Shown one piece after another: positions 53,045 through 60,588 of a DNA stretch of 64,000 bases (the stretch's first letter is position 1; the number at the start of each line of letters is the position of its first letter). A program made the position numbers and the translations under genes. Location: NCBI RefSeq assembly GCF_001308195.1, contig NZ_JXDF01000012.1:79262-143261 (forward strand), read 5' to 3'. This DNA is from Apilactobacillus kunkeei. GTDB lineage: Bacteria; Bacillota; Bacilli; Lactobacillales; Lactobacillaceae. The notes beneath the pieces were generated by a model. It worked only from the letters and a program-made list of their open reading frames with translations, did no database searches and was not told the origin of the DNA.

Positions 53045-54199
53045 ATGTTGAAAGAAAATAATGTACCTAAACTAAGATTTAAAGACTTCGAAGATGAATG
53101 GAAATATAATTTAGCTAAAGATTTATGTGAGTTCAGTAAAGGAAAAGGTTTTTCAAAAAATGATTTGGTAAAGGATGGCAAACCTATTTTACTTTATGGA
53201 AGTATGTACACCAATTTTAAAAATACTTTGTCTAGTGTAAAAACATTTGTTAATAACATAAAGATTGAAGCTTGTTATAGTAAGAGAGGAGACGTTGTAG
53301 TTCCATCATCAGGTGAAACTAGAGACGACATTGCTAGGGCAACAAATATTGATGCTAATAATATTATATTAGGTGGAGACCTAAATATATTACATCCAAA
53401 TAATGAGTTGAATAGTTCATTTTTATCTTTATCCATTACATATGGTAAAGGCCATAAGAGGTTATCTAGATTAGCACAAGGTAATTCAGTAGTGCATCTA
53501 TATAATTCTGATTTAAGAACATTAGTGATTGTTTATCCAAGCGTTTATGAACAACAAAAAATTGGTTCATTTTTTGAAAAGATAGATAAGATTATTGAAC
53601 TTCAAACTAAAAAGTTAGAACAACTAAAGAAACTAAAACAAGGATATCTACAAAAGATGTTCCCAGAAGATGGAAAATTATTGCCTAGATTGAGATTTAG
53701 TGGGTTTAGTGAAGAGTGGAAGGAAGATAAATTAGGTAATGTATATAATATAAATACTGGTAGAAGTGTATACAATAGCTCTAATCATGGAAAATATCCC
53801 ATTGCTGGATCAACCGGAGTTATAGGATATGATAATGAGTTTGATTATGATGGTAATTTCTTGTTGGTAGCACGTGTTGGCGATGCTGGTTCAACTTATT
53901 GCAATTCCGGAAAAATGAAAATAACAGATAATACTATTTTTATTGAGGCAGAATACGAGAACTTTCTGTCTGGCGTTTTAAAAAATAAGAATATAAAGAA
54001 ATTTTCTGTAGGATCAGGTAGAAAGTTGATAAAGAGTAGTGATTTGAAGAAAATAAACGTTGTTTTACCAGAAAAAAGAGAACAATTAAAAATAGATATT
54101 TTTCTAATTGAACTTAATAGTATGATAGATGTTCAAGATGAAAAAATATCTAATTTAAAACAACAAAAAAAGGCTTACTTACAAAAGATGTTCATATAA
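53045..54199 (+). CDS. hsdS: Type I restriction-modification specificity subunit HsdS (copy 2)
   Basis: 384 residues with the same architecture as copy 1: PKLRFKDFEDEWK opening, central helix repeat (QQKIGSFFEKIDKIIELQ through QGYLQKMFP), PRLRFSGFSEEWK opening of the second recognition domain, and the ending QQKKAYLQKMFI. The recognition domains themselves differ from copy 1, while the central spacer (about 190 bases) is clearly similar at DNA level. It has a weak own promoter and could pair with the same HsdR/HsdM to give a second specificity or exchange with copy 1 by recombination. Confidence 0.92.
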   Translation: MLKENNVPKLRFKDFEDEWKYNLAKDLCEFSKGKGFSKNDLVKDGKPILLYGSMYTNFKNTLSSVKTFVNNIKIEACYSKRGDVVVPSSGETRDDIARATNIDANNIILGGDLNILHPNNELNSSFLSLSITYGKGHKRLSRLAQGNSVVHLYNSDLRTLVIVYPSVYEQQKIGSFFEKIDKIIELQTKKLEQLKKLKQGYLQKMFPEDGKLLPRLRFSGFSEEWKEDKLGNVYNINTGRSVYNSSNHGKYPIAGSTGVIGYDNEFDYDGNFLLVARVGDAGSTYCNSGKMKITDNTIFIEAEYENFLSGVLKNKNIKKFSVGSGRKLIKSSDLKKINVVLPEKREQLKIDIFLIELNSMIDVQDEKISNLKQQKKAYLQKMFI

Positions 54200-54202
54200 A
54201 TA

Positions 54203-54247
54203 AAAAGGTCATAATAGATACTTAATTGTATCTGCTATGACCTTTTT
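54203..54247. terminator. Bidirectional terminator after hsdS copy 2
   Basis: Stem AAAAGGTCATA/TATGACCTTTT with an inner ATAGATAC/GTATCTGC-like pairing; convergent with the small membrane protein gene. Confidence 0.85.
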
Positions 54248-54248
54248 T

Positions 54249-54485
54249 CTATTTAACGACGTCTTTATCAGTTTTGTACATAAATACTGGGAATCCGACT
54301 AGACCTAATAAAAATAGAATTAACATTAGGAATGCAGATTCATCGAAATAAATTAAGCTACTAAGAATCACAAGAACAATACCAATTATAAAACCAGTTA
54401 ATACTCTTAAGATATAGGTGGATGGTTTGTTACTTGGAATATTTTTTACATTTGATGTTTGTGTATAATTGTTTGAATCTATCAT
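54249..54485 (-). CDS. Small membrane protein, 78 residues
   Basis: Not recognised. A polar N-terminus (about 1-22, Asn/Ser/Thr-rich) precedes two hydrophobic helices (about 24-43 and 51-69). ATG follows AAGGGG on the minus strand. Isolated between RM genes and a broken Ltp-like gene; no inferred function. Confidence 0.6.
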   Translation of the reverse strand: MIDSNNYTQTSNVKNIPSNKPSTYILRVLTGFIIGIVLVILSSLIYFDESAFLMLILFLLGLVGFPVFMYKTDKDVVK

Positions 54486-54677
54486 AATTAACCCCTTATT
54501 TTTATACTAACTATATAATTTTATCAAACTTATATTTCCTTATCAATATTCTTATAAGATTGATATGATAAGGATTGTGCCATCAAGTTCTTAATAATAT
54601 CTCATGGATAACTCGTCAAATTATACTGTTTCATATGCTAAAATGTTGTTCGAAAAAAATATGAGGGGTTTTAATTA

Positions 54678-55958
54678 ATGTCAAATTTGAATTTGTTACT
54701 TATTTTCCTATCCTGGGGAATGAATTCATATATTTTATACCAATATATAAAGAAAAGGGTTAATAAGATAAATGCATTGGATAGTCATTTATATTCATTG
54801 ATGTCTTGTGCATTAATCTTATTCTTACTTAAGGAATTATTCTTTTTCCTAAAAATCCATTCACTAATCAATGTAATCATGTTAATCGTACTTGATATTG
54901 CATTGATTGGACTAATGGGTACATTTTTTGTTAACAGACTACGCATCAATACTAAAGAAGTGTTTGGTATTGCACATCCCAAACGTTATTTTGGATGTGC
55001 AGCTTTGGCTTTCTTTTTTATTTTTATGCTTACTGTAACAACGCTTCCAGATACATTTAGTAATGCGGATAGCAATGATACAACTACACATCATCAAAAA
55101 AAGAGTAGTGATTTAAGCAGTCATAAGAAAAAAGAAAATACTTTTAAAGTCTACAAGGTAAATATTAAAAGTATTAGCGAGAATGGTTCTCATGATTACT
55201 TAAAGGTATCAGGAACAACTAAAGCACCAAATAGTTCTAAGATCTTTGTTTCAACTGACAATAAAACTAATCCTGATACTACTACAGATGCATTTAATAA
55301 TTCTGATGAAGACGGTTTGGCAACTGTAAAAAATAATAAGTTTGATGCATACGTAAGCATAAACTACATTAGTTCTGATACTGATTACAAAGTAGGTTCA
55401 CAATTAAGATTTTTAATTTCTTCATTTGATGGAATTAAACATGATGCTTCCGACGACTTTACTGACGATCAGTTATCTAAATTAGTTGATGCAAGTACAA
55501 TAGGAACATATAAAATTACTAAAGCAATTCATAAACAATTTAAGCCAGAAAATGAAGATACTGATAGTAAAGATAAAAAATCTGATACTAATAAAACAAA
55601 TAGCAGTGTTGATGATAGTAATAGTTACGACGATGACTCTAATTAAAACCTTACATTAGGTCAACAAAATGCAGCTGATGATGCTGATGAAATGTCATTG
55701 GGTGGTCAATTGTCAAAAGCACAAGTGTATAAAAAATTAACTTCTGTAGAAGGTGGAAATTACTCACCAAGTGATGCACAATATGGTGTTGATCAAGTTC
55801 AAGAAATCGTTTGGAAACAAAATGCTTTAGCTAAAGCAATAAAATATTATCAAGAATATGGTTATTCTGACGAAGAAATAATTGCTACTTTGACATCAAG
55901 TGATGGTGGAAGATTTACAATGGAAGAAGCAGAGTACGCTGCTGAAAATAAATACTAG
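54678..55958 (+). pseudogene. Membrane protein with C-terminal Ltp-like repeats, interrupted by an in-frame TAA
   Basis: One frame spans both parts. Part 1 (54678-55646, 322 residues) has four membrane helices and a Ser/Asp/Lys-rich extracellular domain ending DDDSN. After TAA (55644-55646) the same frame continues NLTLGQQNAADDADE and then two Ltp-type repeats (GNYSPSDAQYGVDQV, KQNALAKAIKYYQEYGYSDEEI) to 55958. Ltp repeats occur in phage superinfection-exclusion lipoproteins and in lactobacillar surface proteins. The ATG at 55692 lacks a ribosome site, so the second part would need read-through. Most simply a recently broken gene. Confidence 0.7.
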
Positions 55959-55977
55959 ATTAAAGTTTTAATAAAAT

Positions 55978-56014
55978 AAAAACACGAAAGAATAATATTC
56001 TTTCGTGTTTTTTG
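55978..56014. terminator. Bidirectional terminator between the Ltp-like and lipoprotein genes
   Basis: Stem AACACGAAAGAAT/ATTCTTTCGTGTT (loop AAT), A-run before and T-run after. Confidence 0.88.
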
Positions 56015-56015
56015 T

Positions 56016-56678
56016 TTAATTTAGAATGTCAGTAGGATTTTTAACGTTCTGACCGTTTATTTTATCAAATGTCAATTTGTTATTCTTAGTATCAATAAAT
56101 GAGGAATCTTTATTTACTTGAACAGGTTCTAACTTTAAATATTCATTTTTAGGGTTACTTGTAGCAATGACAATTGGGTTAGGATTAACGACAATTGAAG
56201 TCTTATGTGGCAAAATCTTTGAATTAGTCCATTCATCGCCTGCAGAGTTTAGTTTATTGTAGTTATTAGAATTTTTTTCGTCATTTGATTTATAGACTGA
56301 TCCCAAAACAATGGGTTGATCAAGTGAATCGTATTTTCCATCATGCAAAGCATATGGATTTAGTTGAGTGTCGTTGGAAATTTGAGAGGCAGAAAGTTCT
56401 TTGTTAGTCTTGTTAGTTACTTTAAAACTGGTAAGGATAACATCATATTGCACTTTATTATTATCATCGTAGCTTGGCCCTGCATATGCCTTGTAAAGAG
56501 AGAGTGTCCCTTTATCAGTTGTGATAATAGATTTATTATGGATGTTTTTGAAACTTGAAGTTACATTTGAACTAGATGAATTGGAACTACCACTCTGTTT
56601 AGTTGCTTTTTCATTTCCACAAGCTGCCAAAGTAAATGCGCTAACTACAACTAATCCTAAACTAAATAATTTTTTCAT
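56016..56678 (-). CDS. Lipoprotein, 220 residues, DUF5067/DUF4352-like
   Basis: Lipid-anchored surface protein: signal peptide with lipobox LAAC (Cys near residue 20), then a Ser-rich spacer. The beta-rich domain resembles the Ig-like DUF4352/DUF5067 fold (VQYDVILTSFKVTNKTNKELSAS). Function unknown. ATG 56678 follows AAGGAGTG; the longer frame to 56765 has no support. Not in an operon. Confidence 0.82.
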   Translation of the reverse strand: MKKLFSLGLVVVSAFTLAACGNEKATKQSGSSNSSSSNVTSSFKNIHNKSIITTDKGTLSLYKAYAGPSYDDNNKVQYDVILTSFKVTNKTNKELSASQISNDTQLNPYALHDGKYDSLDQPIVLGSVYKSNDEKNSNNYNKLNSAGDEWTNSKILPHKTSIVVNPNPIVIATSNPKNEYLKLEPVQVNKDSSFIDTKNNKLTFDKINGQNVKNPTDILN

Positions 56679-56960
56679 TATAAAACACTCCTTATTTATG
56701 TATTCAAATAATATGTTATCACTTTGAAAAATAATTAAAAGAAAATAACGAAAGTAAGAGATCATTGATTTCTTACATCATTGATACATACAGTATTAAT
56801 TAATAAAGAGTTGATGTTTATTTACGTATTTTTTTCCATGGCTTTGTAAACACTATTAAAATAACTTTAATCCACATTGTGTTTTTTTAAAATCTTCACA
56901 AAAGATAGTTTGAGAGATATTAATAATGAATGCTGTAAGTTGTAAAAACTAAAGGGTATG
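56679..56960. other. Gene-free spacer between the lipoprotein gene and tmRNA
   Basis: AT-rich, about 280 bases. No ORF with a ribosome site, no RNA structure beyond the tmRNA terminator that follows. Confidence 0.5.
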
Positions 56961-57011
56961 AAAAAAGCCGTTGTAACAATGATTTTCATCATTAATTACA
57001 ACAGCTTTTTT
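56961..57011 (-). terminator. Terminator of tmRNA
   Basis: On the minus strand: GCTGTTGTAA/TTACAACGGC stem with an inner AATGATGA/TCATTGTT-like extension, then six T. Confidence 0.85.
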
Positions 57012-57019
57012 CTAAACAA

Positions 57020-57387
57020 TGGAGGCGGCGGGAGTCGAACCCGCGTCCGAGCATATCGCCATTCGAATATCTACGCTCATAGGGATACTATTTGAAGTTT
57101 CACTGACCAAAGCACCGTATTCCGGGGTTAACATGATCAGCTAACCTGATTAATCTCTTTTACTTAACTTCAGGTGTGAGCAAGTAACGTAAGCCTATCA
57201 ATTATAAAACCCAAGTTAGCCACTAGGCAAAGCTAGTTGGATTGTCGTAGACTGCTTATTAGGCAGCTAAAGCGACGTTGTTTGAATTATTGTTTGCAGT
57301 TATAATTTAAAAACTGGACGGTTGAGCAGACGCCGCTGCGAACGCAATCCGAATTCGAACTATACCCGTCGAATCCATAACGCCCCC
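57020..57387 (-). ncRNA. ssrA: Transfer-messenger RNA
   Basis: Rescues stalled ribosomes with SmpB. On the minus strand the 5' end is GGGGGCGTTATGG and the 3' end GGTTCGACTCCCGCC..CCA, forming the tRNA-like half with encoded CCA. The tag reading frame starts with resume codon GCA (57295-57297) and encodes ANNNSNNVALAA followed by two TAA codons (57256-57261). Length 368 is normal. The tag ends ALAA, recognised by Clp proteases. Confidence 0.97.
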
Positions 57388-57448
57388 AAAAGGTACATAT
57401 CAATGTTACCATATTTATAAGGACAGTGAAACGATATTATCATATAAA

Positions 57449-57490
57449 ACACCATTTAGGGTGCGTTTTACACCATTTTATTGTTATAAT
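57449..57490 (+). promoter_or_regulatory. Promoter with two ACACCATTT repeats spaced 21 bp
   Basis: Direct repeats ACACCATTTA (57449-57458) and ACACCATTTT (57470-57479) are exactly two helical turns apart. A perfect extended -10 (TG-T-TATAAT, 57482-57490) follows 2 bases after the second repeat. Repeats at this period are typical of LytTR-family regulators, though the sequence is not a known site. Confidence 0.45.
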
Positions 57491-57523
57491 GGAGTCTATA
57501 CCTAAATAAATGAGGGTGAATTA

Positions 57524-58183
57524 ATGAAAAGCAATTCAATTGCAAACGAAAATGTGCCACACTTTTACGTGCGTTTAAAACACCGTAAGATGGAAAAGTG
57601 GTACGTCAATGAAATGCAAGCGGGAAAGCATCAACGCAAAGCATTCAATCATTCAGACGAAAAGGCAAAATTTGAAATTGATCAAATCGGCTTCTATCAA
57701 AAACATCTATGGTTTCACTTTGAAAACGAAAGTGATGCCGGATGGATTCCTAACAAATTCATTCGTAAAAATTACAGAATCTTAAATCTACAGGCTAGTA
57801 ATGATAATACCGAGGCTTCTAACGAAGAAAAGGCGTTATCAGTATTGGTTCATTTCTCTAGACCAGATTTTGACGTGTACGAAAAGTTAGGCAAGATTAC
57901 TGATAATTTATCCGATGTAACCTTTAAGAGCATCCTAGTTAACAGTGTTGGCTCATATAAAGATTTGACTAAGAAGTCATACCGTCGTGTGAGAAGCCAG
58001 ATTAATCGTAACCGTCCTGTGATGTTATGGGGCAGACGAGATAATCAATGTATTATCCTATTTGGTTTTAACCACCGAGTATTTTTCTACTTTGATCCTG
58101 AAGATGGGTTGAACAAGACGATTACAGTTAAGGAATTAACTAAGCTATGGAAGAGAAGTGGCTATAAAGCCATTAGTTACTAG
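57524..58183 (+). CDS. C39-like (papain-fold) protein with missing catalytic residues and N-terminal SH3-like part
   Basis: 219 residues, no signal peptide. Residues about 10-85 resemble the SH3/GW-like modules of the secreted wall proteins in this window (AGWIPNKFIRKNY). The second half matches the late part of C39-type cysteine peptidases: SYKDLTKKSYRRVRSQINRNRPVMLWG, then CIILFGFNHRVFFYFDPEDG and LWKRSGYKAISY. The first-half Cys nucleophile motif is absent, and the expected His of the HAVLLTGY strand is Gln175. So it is likely inactive as a peptidase, perhaps binding or regulatory. Family call is moderate. Confidence 0.6.
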   Translation: MKSNSIANENVPHFYVRLKHRKMEKWYVNEMQAGKHQRKAFNHSDEKAKFEIDQIGFYQKHLWFHFENESDAGWIPNKFIRKNYRILNLQASNDNTEASNEEKALSVLVHFSRPDFDVYEKLGKITDNLSDVTFKSILVNSVGSYKDLTKKSYRRVRSQINRNRPVMLWGRRDNQCIILFGFNHRVFFYFDPEDGLNKTITVKELTKLWKRSGYKAISY

Positions 58184-58191
58184 CAAACAAA

Positions 58192-58219
58192 AAAGACAGC
58201 CAAATGGCTGTCTTTTTTT
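58192..58219. terminator. Bidirectional terminator between the C39-like gene and tRNA-Glu
   Basis: Perfect stem AGACAGCC/GGCTGTCT, loop AAAT, A-run before and T-run after. Confidence 0.9.
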
Positions 58220-58223
58220 GTTA

Positions 58224-58297
58224 TCACCCGCACGGGGATCGAACCCGTAACTCCGCCTTGAGAGGGCGACGTCTTAAACCAGTTTGACCAGCGGGCA
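58224..58297 (-). tRNA. tRNA-Glu, anticodon CUC
   Basis: On the minus strand, 74 bases with T arm ACGGG-TTCGATC-CCCGT, anticodon stem TCGCC/GGCGG and loop CTCTCAA (anticodon CTC, read GAG). The D arm GTC..GAC has a long loop. The acceptor stem TGCCCGC/GCGGGTG pairs fully but starts with two wobble pairs; CCA is not encoded. The body resembles bacterial tRNA-Glu. A C34 Glu isoacceptor in a low-GC genome is unusual. Confidence 0.75.
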
Positions 58298-58365
58298 ATA
58301 TCACTAATCAATCACTATATATTTATACTACTATTCATTTTTAGCACTGTCAATGCTGATAACCG

Positions 58366-58395
58366 TTGACATAAGGGTATTTTGAGTATTAATAT
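58366..58395 (+). promoter_or_regulatory. Promoter of tRNA-Gln
   Basis: TTGACA (58366-58371) - 18 bases - TAATAT (58390-58395), about 20 bases before the tRNA 5' end. Confidence 0.6.
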
Positions 58396-58414
58396 TAATT
58401 ATGTAATCAGTTAT

Positions 58415-58487
58415 TGAGTATTCGCCAAATTGGTAAGGCAGAGGACTCTGAATCCTTAATTTACTGGTTCGAATCCAGTATACTCAG
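58415..58487 (+). tRNA. tRNA-Gln, anticodon CUG
   Basis: 73 bases. The acceptor stem TGAGTAT/ATACTCA pairs perfectly with discriminator G. The anticodon stem GAGGA/TCCTT encloses loop CTCTGAA (anticodon CTG, read CAG). T arm ACTGG-TTCGAAT-CCAGT. CCA is not encoded. Gene is followed by its own terminator. Confidence 0.88.
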
Positions 58488-58504
58488 TTTCTAAGCGTAC
58501 ATAA

Positions 58505-58545
58505 AAAAGCACCGTCACGATTAAGTGAGGGTGCTTTTTATTTTT
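58505..58545 (+). terminator. Terminator after tRNA-Gln
   Basis: Stem AAAAGCACC-GTCAC/GTGA-GGGTGCTTTT, loop GATTAA, then T-run. Confidence 0.8.
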
Positions 58546-58646
58546 TGTATATATTTTTGTAAATCAACTAGCTTTTATCTAGCTAATAACAAATAAACTT
58601 TATGATAACAATCATATTATTTTAATCAATCTAAATAATTGATTCA

Positions 58647-58877
58647 TTATAGATAACTAATCGCGACAACCAAGAGGTCAATAAGTATGGCCATCAGAAT
58701 TGCAGATAATAAGGCATATAAGGTGAATCTTTTTTCGTCGCCGAATTTGTTCATTCGTTTAATATTACGATCGAATATGTTAGCAACCTTTTAATAGGAT
58801 GTTTTTAAGGATTCCTTTCGAGTTTTTGATGCTTTGTTTGATTTGTTGTTATAAATTTCATATATAAATTTGATAAT
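58647..58877 (-). pseudogene. Small membrane protein gene, no canonical start and an in-frame TAA
   Basis: Minus strand, a single frame reads from ATT-ATC (58872-58877), 4-7 bases after AGGAGA, through KFIYEIYNNKSNK to TAA (58791-58793), then continues KVANIFDRNIKRMNKFGDEKR and a membrane helix (LYALLSAILMAILIDLLVV) to TAA (58647-58649). Coherent protein character on both sides of the stop suggests a decayed gene of about 77 codons. Not recognised. Confidence 0.5.
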
Positions 58878-58879
58878 AC

Positions 58880-59190
58880 GTTCTCCTATATTTTTTTATA
58901 GATTAACATATCAATAATCACCTTAAAATATAGTGAAAATGTCACAATTAGTGCATTTTATACGAAAATTAAATTCATTAATATTCATCGTTTTTAGGAT
59001 AGTTATTAACATTTTTTATTTATACAAAATGTTTTATAAAAAAATTAAAATAATCGCCTACAAATGATTTTAATCACAAGATAATAGACGCCTAGATGTT
59101 TATTAAGGTAGCATCACTTGTTTAAATAAATCATAAATAACACTAGGCCAATAAATATTATTTTTTTAATATGTTAGAATCGAGTTAAAA
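58880..59190. other. AT-rich gene-free spacer
   Basis: About 310 bases with no ORF, hairpin terminator or RNA motif that I can support. Confidence 0.5.
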
Positions 59191-59211
59191 GAATGGTAAG
59201 GGGTGATTAGT

Positions 59212-59589
59212 TTGCAAATTATCAGTGATGTATTAGCGTTAATTGTCGCGATTGAAGCATTGTTCATCATGATCTTAGAAATGTTCTTTAGTCGTACCAA
59301 GATAGCTCAAAAGGCATTTGATTTATCGATGGAATACCTATTTACACCTGAGACTAAGATTAGTATGGCTAATCAAGGACTATACAATGGTTTTATTGGT
59401 GTCGGCATTCTATTGACGATGTTTGTTCTACCACAATCAATTGCAACTTTTAACCTATATCTATTTATAGGATTTGTGGTCGTTGCCGCTATCTTTGGTG
59501 GCTTTACCGCTAACAAGAAGATTATCATCACACAAGGTTTGCCAGCAGCATTGGCATTGATCTCAATATTCATTACAAATAACATTTAA
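59212..59589 (+). CDS. DUF1304 family membrane protein
   Basis: 125 residues, four membrane helices (about 2-24, 53-72, 75-97, 100-122). EALFIMILEMFFSRTKIAQKAFDLS followed by MANQGLYNGFIGVGIL is characteristic of DUF1304. Function unknown. TTG 59212 follows AAGGGG at 8 bases and is preferred to the in-frame GTG 59203, which lies within the ribosome site. Confidence 0.85.
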   Translation: MQIISDVLALIVAIEALFIMILEMFFSRTKIAQKAFDLSMEYLFTPETKISMANQGLYNGFIGVGILLTMFVLPQSIATFNLYLFIGFVVVAAIFGGFTANKKIIITQGLPAALALISIFITNNI

Positions 59590-59593
59590 TACA

Positions 59594-59622
59594 CAGACGT
59601 CACTTGATAGTGGCGTTTTTTA
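59594..59622 (+). terminator. Terminator after the DUF1304 gene
   Basis: Stem ACGTCAC/GTGGCGT (wobble pair), loop TTGATA, then TTTTTT. Confidence 0.75.
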
Positions 59623-59628
59623 TTTACT

Positions 59629-59662
59629 AAAAAATCCTTATCATATGGCAGATAAGGATTCT
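59629..59662 (-). terminator. Terminator after the 120-residue membrane protein gene
   Basis: On the minus strand: AATCCTTATC/GATAAGGATT stem with loop of 8, then TTTT. Confidence 0.8.
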
Positions 59663-59671
59663 TAGAGAAGA

Positions 59672-60034
59672 TTATAGTATATGTAAAACCAACACGATTA
59701 AGGCAGTTAAGATCGTCTTAATCATAAGTGGCCAGTCAATTACGTCTAACGTGAAGAGAATGACTTCAAAAATTACGAAGGCAATCTCAAAAATGGCTAG
59801 CTTTTTTAATTGCACTTTTCCAATGAACATAATTAGTAGTTGTGCAATCAAACAAATTACTAGGGTAATTAGCGAGAGGACGTAAAACCAGCTATATATT
59901 TGGGAAAATCCTTCAGTTTCCATCCGATTGGAGGTCTCCAAAAGGATTAGACCAAATACCAGACTAGAGATTAATAGGTATAAATTTGCGAATATACATA
60001 GTAATCGTACAGTCTTATTGTTATTCTTTTTCAA
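59672..60034 (-). CDS. Hypothetical membrane protein, 120 residues
   Basis: Not recognised. It has four helices (about 10-28, 45-70, 76-96, 100-119) and a Lys/Asn-rich N-terminus. TTG start follows AAGGGGGAG on the minus strand. Single gene. Confidence 0.65.
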   Translation of the reverse strand: MKKNNNKTVRLLCIFANLYLLISSLVFGLILLETSNRMETEGFSQIYSWFYVLSLITLVICLIAQLLIMFIGKVQLKKLAIFEIAFVIFEVILFTLDVIDWPLMIKTILTALIVLVLHIL

Positions 60035-60588
60035 TTTTTCTCCCCCTTAGTAGTTATCAGCTATATTGAAAAGGAATATTCGTATTTTACAACTTTAATA
60101 TGAGAGAAAAGTAAATCCGGTTTTTAGAATGAAAGATGAAAATAAAAAATCCTTCATCGTATATGGCAAATTTATAAAGTAAAAGCATCAATTTATTGGC
60201 TAAATGGCTTTGCGGTGGTGGATTGGTGCCTTTAGAAAGATTTAACCATTATGATAGAAAATTATACACAGTGTCTAAAAATGGCATTTATATTTTATTG
60301 TATTCTTATTTGATGTGTCTTAAATCAGATTATTTAAATCGATCACTAATAGGGGCAAAAATTAAAAAATAATAAGCTTAAAAGCCTAGATTTCTTAAAA
60401 GTAACAAACATGTAATATTTGAAGCAAAATGAATTATAGACCTTATTTATAGGCATTCTTATATTACAATAACTTTAAAAATCATCTGAAACTTAAAATA
60501 AACTTAAAACTTTCTTTAAAAATGATTATATAAAGTATATAATTCCTTTTGTTTCAATTATAAATTTTTAGTTAGGGGTTTTTAAGTT
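60035..60588. other. Long AT-rich gene-free region before the GH70 gene
   Basis: About 550 bases. One frame is open at 60177-60370 (LLAKWLCGGGLVPLERF ... YLMCLKSDYLNRS) but has no start with a ribosome site and no recognised family. Near the GH70 start are related blocks CTTTAAAAATCAT and CTTTAAAAATGAT about 40 bases apart and TATATAA-type -10 candidates, so the promoter is probably at 60510-60545. Confidence 0.4.

Noticed and set aside
54538..54573. Inverted repeat CCTTATCA/TGATAAGG before the Ltp-like gene
   Set aside because: 8-bp arms in very AT-rich DNA without T-run or promoter context; not strong enough to call.
54678..58877. Stop-codon reassignment or suppressor tRNA (TAA and TGA within frames)
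   Set aside because: The two local tRNAs read GAG and CAG, not stops. All intact genes end normally at TAA, TAG or TGA. Gene decay is simpler.
60177..60370. Open frame of about 63 codons upstream of the GH70 gene
   Set aside because: No start with a ribosome site, no recognised family; noted only in the spacer entry.
45540..60588. Prophage
   Set aside because: The accessory zone has no integrase, terminase, capsid or lysis genes; only an Ltp-like gene recalls phage.
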